The translations under genes and the position numbers were made by a program. A stretch of DNA of 5,753 nt from Lysobacterales bacterium. Its GTDB lineage: Bacteria; Pseudomonadota; Gammaproteobacteria; Xanthomonadales; SZUA-36. The first letter of the stretch is position 1. Each line of letters begins with the position of its first letter. Positions 1 to 5,165 of the stretch are shown here, piece after piece. The stretch is from positions 1-5,753 of the forward strand of contig SHZL01000182.1 in the NCBI GenBank assembly GCA_009692275.1. The letters are read 5' to 3'. The notes under the pieces are model-generated. The model saw only the letters and a program-made list of their open reading frames with translations. It was not told where the DNA came from and searched no databases.

Positions 1-135
1 ATCATCCATAAGCAGGAGATCATGCTCACGGCATGCCATGGCGGCGGCACGACGCGCTGCTTCTTTGCCCTGCAGCAGCCTCCACCAGGCGAGTGCGGCA
101 ACAATGAACAGCACAAATAAAAGTAAACCGGTCAT
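1..135 (-). CDS. DUF3301 family membrane protein, 3' end cut by window edge
   Basis: The first 45 residues of a small protein are visible; it runs off the left edge in frame with no stop. Residues 3-20 are strongly hydrophobic and end in WWRL, which looks like one N-terminal membrane-spanning helix. A basic, alanine-rich helix follows (KEAARRAAAMACREHDLLLMDD is residues 24-45, with Cys35 and a leucine-rich end leading into an Asp pair). This hydrophobic helix followed by an Ala/Arg/Cys helix matches the DUF3301 family as I know it. Those proteins are about 100 residues and have no established function. The start ATG (135-133) overlaps the TGA of the upstream Smr gene by four bases (ATGA), so the two are almost certainly one transcript with coupled translation. 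The family call rests on pattern recall. The gene itself is well supported by the overlap and the clean frame. Confidence 0.75.
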   Translation of the reverse strand, partial: MTGLLLFVLFIVAALAWWRLLQGKEAARRAAAMACREHDLLLMDD

Positions 136-686
136 GGTGCCGGCAGGCCGGAATTTTTCAGCAGAATATCAACAGCGCCCGTTCCGCCGTTAACTGGCCG
201 ACACGACGCAAATGCAATGACAGAAGGGTGTTTTCGCAGGACCTTTTGTGCCATCAACTTGAGCACGGGCCGCCCTTGAGAACGCAAACCTTTGCCGTGA
301 ATGACCCGGACACAGCCAAGGCCGCGCCGGTTTGCCTGGGCAATGAACTGCAGCAGCACGTCCCGGGCAATTTTTTCCGTCATCGTGTGCAAATCGATGC
401 AGTCTGAGGAACTGAAAACGCCCCGGCGCAATTGGCGCAGAAGTCGCGGTGGATATCCCGGTCGGAGGTAGAGTAATTCTTCACCCGTTTCTATTTCAGC
501 CGGATCATCAACGGGCTGCAGCAGTTCCTGCAGAACTGCTGCCTCGTCACGGTGAAATTGCGTGGGGACCGGCGCGGGCCTGGGTGGCCGCCGAGCGAGG
601 CGGTTGTCACACTTCAGCGGTTGAACACCCGTCATGGCTGCACGAAAAACATCCGCGTTTTCTGTGTGCTTTTTTTCTGATTTCAT
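132..686 (-). CDS. Smr-domain endonuclease family protein (SmrA/SmrB-like)
   Basis: The protein has 184 residues, close to E. coli SmrB/YfcN (183) and SmrA/YdaL (187). The N-terminal part carries the family-typical segment VFRAAMTGVQPLK (13-25), a variable proline-rich stretch, then LRPG and LRRG before the Smr domain at about 95-177. Domain motifs seen are IDLH (97-100), HGKG (130-133) and a late GGTGAVDILL (167-176). E. coli SmrB cleaves mRNA at collided ribosomes and needs its DLH motif. That motif is intact here, whereas E. coli SmrA as I recall it lacks it; the HGKG and VQPLK segments look more SmrA-like. The usual Gly after DLH is Thr101. I chose ATG 686 because AAGG sits 7 bases upstream and the length fits the family. 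A GTG at 719 would add 11 residues but has only a GAGG abutting it. The gene is divergent from surE and overlaps the next gene by ATGA. Ribosome-linked nuclease activity is an inference from the family. Confidence 0.88.
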   Translation of the reverse strand: MKSEKKHTENADVFRAAMTGVQPLKCDNRLARRPPRPAPVPTQFHRDEAAVLQELLQPVDDPAEIETGEELLYLRPGYPPRLLRQLRRGVFSSSDCIDLHTMTEKIARDVLLQFIAQANRRGLGCVRVIHGKGLRSQGRPVLKLMAQKVLRKHPSVIAFASCRPVNGGTGAVDILLKNSGLPAP

Positions 687-714
687 TTCCGTACCTTGCT
701 TTAAATCGTACAAT
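686..714 (+). promoter_or_regulatory. Possible sigma-70 promoter for surE
   Basis: TACAAT at 709-714 matches the -10 consensus in five of six positions. The hexamer 17 bases upstream (686-691, TTTCCG) matches TTGACA poorly. Transcription would begin near 721 and give a surE leader of about 75 bases. The site lies inside the divergent smr/surE spacer, where a surE operon promoter is expected, but the weak -35 makes this only a candidate. Confidence 0.25.
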
Positions 715-755
715 ATCACCTCTTCGACATTTCCGTCCTGGATTCAGCACATTAC

Positions 756-780
756 TACCCCGCAATTGCCGACCGGGGTG
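756..780. repeat. Inverted repeat / hairpin just upstream of surE
   Basis: ACCCCG (757-762) and CGGGGT (774-779) are perfect inverted copies, and a T·G pair at 756/780 can extend the RNA stem to 7 pairs. The 11-base loop begins with CAATTG, so GCAATTGC (762-769) is a second, nested perfect palindrome. The right arm contains GGGGT, part of the only purine-rich stretch upstream of the surE start at 797. It could be an RNA hairpin in the surE leader or an operator between the divergent genes. There is no T-run, so it is not a classical terminator. Confidence 0.5.
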
Positions 781-796
781 AGCGACGATACATGCT

Positions 797-1597
797 ATGC
801 ATTTTCTAGTCAGTAACGATGATGGGATTTCAGCACGTGGCATCAGGGTTTTGTCACAATGGTTGAAGCGCCTGGGCGACGTCACTATCGTGGCGCCGGA
901 CCAGAACCGCAGCGGCGCCAGCAATTCACTTACTCTGAATGCGCCCGTTCGCATCAAGGAAATCGAAGAACAAACCTTCCGGGTTAGCGGAACACCCACG
1001 GACTGCGTGCATATCGCTCTGACCGGGCTCCTTGACCGGGATCCGGACATGGTGGTTTCCGGCATCAATGCCGGCGCCAACCTCGGCGATGACGTAATTT
1101 ATTCCGGCACCGTCGCAGCCGCCATGGAAGGTCGCTTCCTGGGCTTGCCGGCCATAGCTGTTTCCCTGGTTTTCGATGAAAAACCCCTTTATTACGAGAC
1201 GGCGGCCCGGGTTGTCATCCTGGTGATTGAACGCCTGAGGCAGGACCCCTTGCCGGCCGATACCATACTGAACATCAATGTGCCCGACATCCCGTGGAAG
1301 GAAGTCCGCGGCTTCGAAGTAACCCGCCTGGGTCATCGGCACCGCGCGGAGCCCACTATCCAGATGCTCGACCCCAGGGGTGAGCCCATGTACTGGATAG
1401 GCCCGGCCGGTGCCGAGCAGGACGCGGGACCCGGAACTGATTTCAACGCAGTACGCCGTGGTTACGTTTCTATCACGCCCATCCATGTCGATCTGACTCG
1501 CTACCAGGCCTTGGAACAGGTAGCGGGCTGGGTTTCCGACATCAGCCTGGATGTGGCCGAGTCTGCAGAGGTCGAGACTGAAGGTGCCGGCGCATGA
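797..1597 (+). CDS. surE: SurE, 5'/3'-nucleotidase (survival protein)
   Basis: SurE is a metal-dependent phosphatase (EC 3.1.3.5) that dephosphorylates nucleoside monophosphates in the cytoplasm and is linked to stationary-phase survival. The N-terminus has the diagnostic VSNDDG (5-10) with metal ligands Asp8 and Asp9. It continues with VAPDQNRSGASNSLT (32-46, ligand Ser39), SGTPTDC (64-70), VVSGINAGAN (86-95, ligand Asn91) and YSGTVAAAMEG (102-112). The length of 266 is slightly above the usual 250 or so because of an acidic, alanine-rich C-terminal tail from about residue 251. The start is firm: an in-frame TGA lies at 779-781 and no other start codon intervenes. No good Shine-Dalgarno is present within 10 bases. 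The last codons overlap ATGA (1594-1597) with a possible pcm start. It is the first gene of the surE-pcm-nlpD-rpoS series. Confidence 0.97.
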   Translation: MHFLVSNDDGISARGIRVLSQWLKRLGDVTIVAPDQNRSGASNSLTLNAPVRIKEIEEQTFRVSGTPTDCVHIALTGLLDRDPDMVVSGINAGANLGDDVIYSGTVAAAMEGRFLGLPAIAVSLVFDEKPLYYETAARVVILVIERLRQDPLPADTILNINVPDIPWKEVRGFEVTRLGHRHRAEPTIQMLDPRGEPMYWIGPAGAEQDAGPGTDFNAVRRGYVSITPIHVDLTRYQALEQVAGWVSDISLDVAESAEVETEGAGA

Positions 1598-1627
1598 TTT
1601 ACCCGCGTGAACCCCGGTCCGCCCCGC

Positions 1628-1634
1628 AAGGAAG
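1628..1634 (+). promoter_or_regulatory. Strong ribosome binding site that decides the pcm start
   Basis: AAGGAAG lies 4 bases before ATG 1639, placing the AGGA core 6 bases upstream of the start codon. The competing ATG at 1594 is preceded by GAAGGTGCCGGCGC, where GAAGG ends 9 bases upstream, and overlaps the surE stop. The 1639 site is better spaced and yields the family-typical N-terminus. Confidence 0.6.
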
Positions 1635-1638
1635 CGGC

Positions 1639-2271
1639 ATGACATCACAAGGCACCCGCGACCGTCTGGTGCAGCGCCTGCGCGACGATGGCATCAGGGA
1701 CGAACGCGTGCTCAAGGCCATGGCCACGATACCGCGCCATGTGTTTGTCGATGAGGCCCTGTCGAGCCGGGCGTACGAAGATTCTGCGCTGCCCATCGGG
1801 CAAAGCCAGACGATTTCCCAGCCCTGGGTCGTGGCGCAAATGACGCAGGTCCTCATGGATGGTGGTTCGCCGGAAAAGGTCCTCGAAATTGGTACCGGAT
1901 CCGGTTACCAGGCAGCCATTCTGGCTGGTCTGGTCGCGCAGGTATTCACCGTTGAACGTATCGAGAAATTGCTCAAATTGGCCCGTAGGCGGTTTCACCG
2001 CCTGCGGCTGAAAAACATCTACACACGGCATGCTGACGGGCACCTCGGATGGCCTAGCCAGGCTCCGTTTGACGGCATCGTGGTCACCGCCGCAGGTGCG
2101 GAGATTCCGCCGGAATTGCTGCACCAGCTGAAAGTAGGTGGCATTCTGGTGATCCCGGTAGAAAGGCAGGGAGCTCAGCGCTTGCTGTCTATTCGCAGGA
2201 CCGAAACCGGTTTTGAGGAGAAAGATCTTGGTGGTGTTATCTTTGTCCCCTTGCTCAGTGGCCTGGTCTGA
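1639..2271 (+). CDS. pcm: Protein-L-isoaspartate O-methyltransferase
   Basis: Pcm (EC 2.1.1.77) uses S-adenosylmethionine to methylate L-isoaspartyl residues in aged proteins, starting their repair. From ATG 1639 the protein has 210 residues. It begins MTSQGTRDRL, nearly the same as the Pseudomonas enzyme, and its length matches the usual 208-211. Visible motifs are PRHVFVDEA (32-40), the substrate-site segment LPIGQSQTISQP (51-62), SAM motif I VLEIGTGSGYQ (81-91), the acidic end of strand 2 VERIE (105-109), FDGIVVTAA (144-152) and a C-terminal FVPLLSGLV. An alternative ATG at 1594 overlaps the surE TGA and would add 15 residues (MIYPREPRSAPQGSG) that are not part of the family core. Either start keeps the gene coupled to surE. 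nlpD begins 3 bases after the stop. Confidence 0.96.
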   Translation: MTSQGTRDRLVQRLRDDGIRDERVLKAMATIPRHVFVDEALSSRAYEDSALPIGQSQTISQPWVVAQMTQVLMDGGSPEKVLEIGTGSGYQAAILAGLVAQVFTVERIEKLLKLARRRFHRLRLKNIYTRHADGHLGWPSQAPFDGIVVTAAGAEIPPELLHQLKVGGILVIPVERQGAQRLLSIRRTETGFEEKDLGGVIFVPLLSGLV

Positions 2272-2274
2272 TTC

Positions 2275-3270
2275 ATGAAGATAGCCCTGTTCGCTATTCT
2301 TGCCTGCACCCTGGTGGGCTGTGCCGGGCCGCCGCCCAAGCCAGCAAGCTCAACCGGCCCAAGCTCCGTTTCCCACAAAGGTACCCCGGATGGGTATTAC
2401 CGTGTGCGCAGCGGAGATAATCTGAGCGCCGTTGCGTTCAAATTTAGCCTGGACTGGCGGGATATTGCGCGGCTGAACAACATTTCGGCGCCGTACATCA
2501 TCTATCCTGATCAGGAATTGCGCTTGACCGAAAACATCAATGCTGCGGAACCCGGATCTCCAGGTCCAGGTTCTTCGCCAGCTGCGTCGACCGGGGCCGC
2601 AGCGGGCCCTTCCGGCGTGCAAACCACCGCAGTACCTGCGCCGGGGTCAAGCACCACGCGTACTGTCGAAACACCCCGATCAACGACTGCAACTATCGAA
2701 AGCCCGGCAACCGACACCCCAGCGGAATCGCCGCCTGGATCGCCTTCATCACCAACTGATGCAGAGGCTTCAAGCCCGGATATGAGCAGTCCGGCTGCGG
2801 GCAGCGCCCATGCTTCCAGCGCGCCTGCAGCTGGCGGGGCTGCGGCCATTGCTACGCAAGCTCCTTCAAGCACTGCCTATGCGGCGCCAGGGAAGGATCC
2901 ATCACACTGGATGTGGCCGACTGATGGCAGAGTGATTAGCAGATTCCAGGCCAATGACCCGGCCCGCAAAGGCATTGATATCGGGGGCAGCACAGGACAG
3001 GCAGTAGTTGCCTCGGCGCACGGCCAGGTGGTGTACAGCGGTAATGGCCTGCTCGGGTACGGCGAACTGGTCATTATCAAGCACAGCGATCGAATGCTCA
3101 GCGCGTACGCACATAACAGCAAGCGGCTGGTCAGCGAAGGCCAACAGGTGACTGCCGGCAGCCAAATTGCCGAAATGGGCACGAATGATCGCAAGCAGCC
3201 AGAGCTGCATTTCGAAATTCGCGTGAATGGCAGTCCGCAGGACCCTCTGAAGTATCTCCCGCAGCGCTGA
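2275..3270 (+). CDS. nlpD: NlpD-type LysM/M23 lipoprotein, amidase activator
   Basis: This is an outer-membrane lipoprotein that in E. coli activates the cell-wall amidase AmiC during daughter-cell separation. A short hydrophobic signal peptide ends in the lipobox LVGC (13-16). Cys16 is the lipidated residue, and Ala at +2 is compatible with outer-membrane sorting. A LysM peptidoglycan-binding domain spans about 41-84 (YYRVRSGDNLSAVAFKF at its start). A long Pro/Ser/Thr/Ala linker covers about 90-208, and an M23/LytM domain covers about 213-329. The catalytic site is degenerate, as expected for NlpD: in the HxxxD motif the His is Arg231 while Asp235 remains, and in HxH the first His is Glu310 while His312 remains. 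It is therefore probably not a peptidase. Length is 331 (E. coli NlpD is 379). The ATG lies 3 bases after the pcm stop without a clear Shine-Dalgarno, pointing to translational coupling. In E. coli the main rpoS promoter lies inside nlpD; I could not identify one here. Confidence 0.95.
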   Translation: MKIALFAILACTLVGCAGPPPKPASSTGPSSVSHKGTPDGYYRVRSGDNLSAVAFKFSLDWRDIARLNNISAPYIIYPDQELRLTENINAAEPGSPGPGSSPAASTGAAAGPSGVQTTAVPAPGSSTTRTVETPRSTTATIESPATDTPAESPPGSPSSPTDAEASSPDMSSPAAGSAHASSAPAAGGAAAIATQAPSSTAYAAPGKDPSHWMWPTDGRVISRFQANDPARKGIDIGGSTGQAVVASAHGQVVYSGNGLLGYGELVIIKHSDRMLSAYAHNSKRLVSEGQQVTAGSQIAEMGTNDRKQPELHFEIRVNGSPQDPLKYLPQR

Positions 3271-3426
3271 GTAAATTGTCTTGTTTTCAATAACCTGGAG
3301 ACAGCAGTCCAGGATTTTGCTAGCGTTCATGGTCCGTCCCGCCGCCACTTCAGCTCGCTATGTTCGGCAAACCGCGGACAACACCATGACGGGCCGACCT
3401 GACAGCGCTTGACCGGCGCTGGGAGG
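3256..3426 (+). promoter_or_regulatory. rpoS leader with Shine-Dalgarno-sequestering pairings
   Basis: The 160 bases between nlpD and rpoS hold no gene I can support. The rpoS Shine-Dalgarno GGGAGG (3421-3426) can be drawn into two alternative structures. A local hairpin pairs CAGCGC (3403-3408) with GCGCTG (3416-3421) across a 7-base loop. A long-range helix pairs CTCCC (3256-3260) and AGCGCTG (3263-3269) with GGGAG (3421-3425) and CGGCGCT (3414-3420), giving 11 Watson-Crick pairs, one internal T·G wobble and a 2-base bulge; an outer wobble at 3255/3426 could extend it. The long-range arm lies at the very end of nlpD and includes part of its TGA. E. coli rpoS mRNA is known to be translationally repressed by an upstream element pairing with its ribosome binding site. 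The arrangement here is analogous but not homologous by sequence, and it has not been folded by software. Confidence 0.45.
3294..3318 (+). other. Small hairpin after nlpD, possibly a weak terminator or processing site
   Basis: CCTGGA (3294-3299) and TCCAGG (3308-3313) form a perfect 6-base-pair stem around an 8-base loop, followed by ATTTT. The stem is short and the T-run has only four bases, so it could at most cause partial termination between nlpD and rpoS or protect a 3' end. A leaky stop here would separate nlpD expression from rpoS. Confidence 0.35.
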
Positions 3427-3430
3427 ATGG

Positions 3431-4378
3431 ATGCACGAAGCCCTTGTCGGGCACACGGATGTACCCGTGCTCTATGCACATGATGCATATCCCGCCGTTG
3501 CATACCGGCTCCAGGGCAGAACCAGCACCAGACGTTCGCCCAGCCATAATGGCGATGTAACACATTATTATCTCAGTGAAATTGGCCGAACCAGGCTGCT
3601 CAGTGCGGAAGAGGAAATGCAGCTCTCCCGCGCGCGCCAGGCCGGCTGCGCAAAAAGCCGCCAGCGCATGATAGAAGCAAATCTGCGCCTGGTTGTGAAA
3701 GTCGCCCGTGGCTATACCCAGCGCGGCCTGCCCTTGCTGGACCTGATCGAGGAAGGCAACCTGGGCTTGATCAGAGCCGTGGAAAAATTCGACCCGGGGA
3801 GGGGTTGCAGGTTTTCAACCTATGCGACCTGGTGGATACGCCAATCCGTTGAGCGGGCGATCATTAACCAGGGCCGCACGGTGCGTCTGCCTGTGCATAT
3901 TATTCAGGAACTGGCGATTCAACTTCGTGCGTCACGGTCCCTGGAACAAAAACTCAACCGGAGACCCACAGCCCCGGAATTAGCCCTGGCGCTTGGCGTC
4001 GATCTGGGTACCGTGTTGCACCTGGTTGAACTATACGAAACGATTGCACCTGGCTCTGAACCAATCAGCTCTGATCCCGGCCGCAAATGGCTTGACAGCA
4101 TTCCCGATGCAAACCACCGAAATCCGGAGGGAGAATGCGCTGATACCGCAGCGCAGCGACGCTTGCAAGGCTGGCTGGAAAAGCTGACCGCGCAACAACC
4201 GGAAGTAATTGAATATCGCTGCGGTTTACACGGCCGTGGGCGACTCACGTTGGAAGAAGCAGGGCGCTTGATGGGGGTTAAGCGCGAGCGCGTGCGGCAG
4301 GTGCAAAGGAGCGCTTTGAAAAGATTACGCGATATCTCCGGCAAGGAAGGATGTTCAGAATTCCCGTTTATTGCCTGA
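3431..4378 (+). CDS. rpoS: RNA polymerase sigma factor RpoS (divergent)
   Basis: This is the stationary-phase/general stress sigma factor, called from its position after nlpD and its sigma-70 family architecture. Region 1.2 is at about 44-76 (YYLSEIG, LLSAEEE). Region 2 is at about 80-150, with NLRLVVKVARGY (84-95), LLDLIEEGNLGLIRAVEKF (102-120) and FSTYATWWIRQ (128-138). Region 3 includes LPVHIIQEL (153-161). Region 4 is at about 240-303, with the helix-turn-helix TLEEAGRLMGVKRERVRQVQ (273-292). It aligns with E. coli RpoS without gaps at a constant offset of 14 residues. Oddities are Cys126 and Cys264 at normally aromatic positions, Gln159 where E. coli has Lys173, Gly94 for a conserved Arg, and a short N-terminus without the usual acidic stretch. 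Length is 315 (E. coli 330). ATG 3431 is preceded by GGGAGG 4 bases away, and an in-frame TGA at 3410 excludes a longer ATG start. An rpoD-group sigma or a duplicate RpoS is less likely given the context. Confidence 0.92.
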   Translation: MHEALVGHTDVPVLYAHDAYPAVAYRLQGRTSTRRSPSHNGDVTHYYLSEIGRTRLLSAEEEMQLSRARQAGCAKSRQRMIEANLRLVVKVARGYTQRGLPLLDLIEEGNLGLIRAVEKFDPGRGCRFSTYATWWIRQSVERAIINQGRTVRLPVHIIQELAIQLRASRSLEQKLNRRPTAPELALALGVDLGTVLHLVELYETIAPGSEPISSDPGRKWLDSIPDANHRNPEGECADTAAQRRLQGWLEKLTAQQPEVIEYRCGLHGRGRLTLEEAGRLMGVKRERVRQVQRSALKRLRDISGKEGCSEFPFIA

Positions 4379-4387
4379 AAGAGAACA

Positions 4388-4768
4388 TCAGCACGGTGTA
4401 ATCGGCATGAGAGCTGCGACAACCAGGCGTTGTTCAGACACCAGCACGTTGAATGTCCTGCAGGCGGCCGTTGTCGACATCACCTCGGCACCAATGCCCC
4501 GGCGGTAAAACTCCATCATCAGTTCCATCGGCGGGAATTGCTGACGGGTTCCAGTGCCCATCAGCACCACTTCGGGTCTCAATTCAAAGATCTGGTCAAA
4601 ACTGTGTGGATGGAGGTCTTCCACGGAGCGCGTGTCCCAGTCAGTTACCAGGCTGGTCGCAGAAATGATCAGGGGTCCGGAGTACCACTCTTCACCCACC
4701 TGTATTCCTTCGTCAGAAATCGCTTTTATGAAGAGGTGGTCGCCTGGCCTTTGCAGCGTAAGGTCCAT
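4388..4768 (-). CDS. Mth938/NDUFAF3-like (DUF498) domain protein, unknown function
   Basis: The 126-residue protein consists of the single Mth938-like domain, which is also found in the mitochondrial complex I assembly factor NDUFAF3; the bacterial role is not established. Typical features are GPLIISATS (31-39), PEVVLMGTGTRQQFP (65-79, with the conserved GTG at 71-73), and the C-terminal block GIGAEVMSTTAACRTFNVL (91-109) followed by SEQRLVVAAL. I chose ATG 4768 because GAAGGG (4780-4775 on this strand) sits 6 bases upstream and the domain starts shortly after. An in-frame extension to 4903 would lie inside yhbY and is not family-like. It begins 14 bases after the yhbY stop, so the two form an operon. 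Its 3' end converges on rpoS with a gap of only 9 bases. There are no signal peptide and no membrane segments, so it should be cytoplasmic. Confidence 0.9.
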   Translation of the reverse strand: MDLTLQRPGDHLFIKAISDEGIQVGEEWYSGPLIISATSLVTDWDTRSVEDLHPHSFDQIFELRPEVVLMGTGTRQQFPPMELMMEFYRRGIGAEVMSTTAACRTFNVLVSEQRLVVAALMPITPC

Positions 4769-4782
4769 AGCATTCCCTTCGA

Positions 4783-5082
4783 TCAGGCTTTGCCCGGAAG
4801 AGCGATAACGGGTTTCTTGCTGTTGCGTTTGTAGAAGCAGGCCACCTGCCCAATGACGTGGATTTTCTCTGCCTTGAACTTTTGGATTACCGCCTCTATC
4901 CATTGTTCTCGCAGGGCTCTTTCTGCTCTCAGTCTTACCTTGATCAGTTCGTGTTTTACCAGGGCAGCATCTATTTCTGCGAGGACATTTTCACTCAGGC
5001 CCTTGTCAGCTATCGTGACCACTGGTTGGAGATTATGGGTGAGCCCCCGCAGATAGCGTACCTGTTGGGTCGATAGTGGCAT
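4783..5082 (-). CDS. yhbY: YhbY, CRM-domain RNA-binding protein (ribosome assembly)
   Basis: This is a 99-residue single-domain CRM protein; E. coli YhbY has 97 residues and associates with precursors of the 50S subunit. Seen in order are LSTQQVRYLRGLTHNLQP (3-20), the loop IADKGLSENVLAEI (24-37) and HELIKVRL (44-51), then a helix and VIGQVACFYKRNSKKPVIALP (76-96). The GxxG-type RNA-binding loop reads ADKG, with Ala replacing the first Gly, which I believe is common in non-enteric gammaproteobacteria. The start ATG at 5082 has a strong AGGAAG (5094-5089 on this strand) 6 bases upstream. It is divergent from rlmE, as in E. coli, and followed by the Mth938-like gene in one operon. A candidate extended -10 promoter lies about 100 bases upstream. 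Confidence 0.95.
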   Translation of the reverse strand: MPLSTQQVRYLRGLTHNLQPVVTIADKGLSENVLAEIDAALVKHELIKVRLRAERALREQWIEAVIQKFKAEKIHVIGQVACFYKRNSKKPVIALPGKA

Positions 5083-5165
5083 GAGTTGCTTCCTGATATG
5101 TCAAACTGTGAGTGGTGTTCTGGCACGGGGTGACTCAAATGCGATGTTGTTACACGTTTTTAGCC

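Noticed and set aside
607..1080. Minus-strand open frame across the smr/surE spacer and the start of surE
   Set aside because: It overlaps two well-supported genes, has a low-complexity Arg/Ser/Cys composition and no family features.
926..1648. Long open frame (240 codons) on the minus strand opposite surE
   Set aside because: It lies fully antisense to a clear surE, shows no recognisable domain, and its length is explained by the codon bias of the real gene.
2511..2873. Minus-strand Ala/Gly/Val-rich frame opposite the NlpD linker
   Set aside because: It is the reverse reading of the Pro/Ser/Thr/Ala-rich linker; such repeats in codon usage readily leave the opposite strand open.
3298..3326. 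Promoter-like pair GAGACA-17-TAGCGT with TGC extension ahead of rpoS
   Set aside because: The -35 matches 4 of 6 but the -10 only 3 of 6; too weak to list, though if real it would give a short rpoS leader lacking the upstream antisense arm.
4430..4834. Plus-strand open frame opposite the Mth938-like gene
   Set aside because: It is antisense to a recognisable gene, with His/Gln/Arg-rich sequence typical of shadow frames.
4769..4903. 45-residue N-terminal extension of the Mth938-like protein
   Set aside because: The extension lies inside yhbY in another frame, is not family-like, and ATG 4768 has its own good ribosome site.
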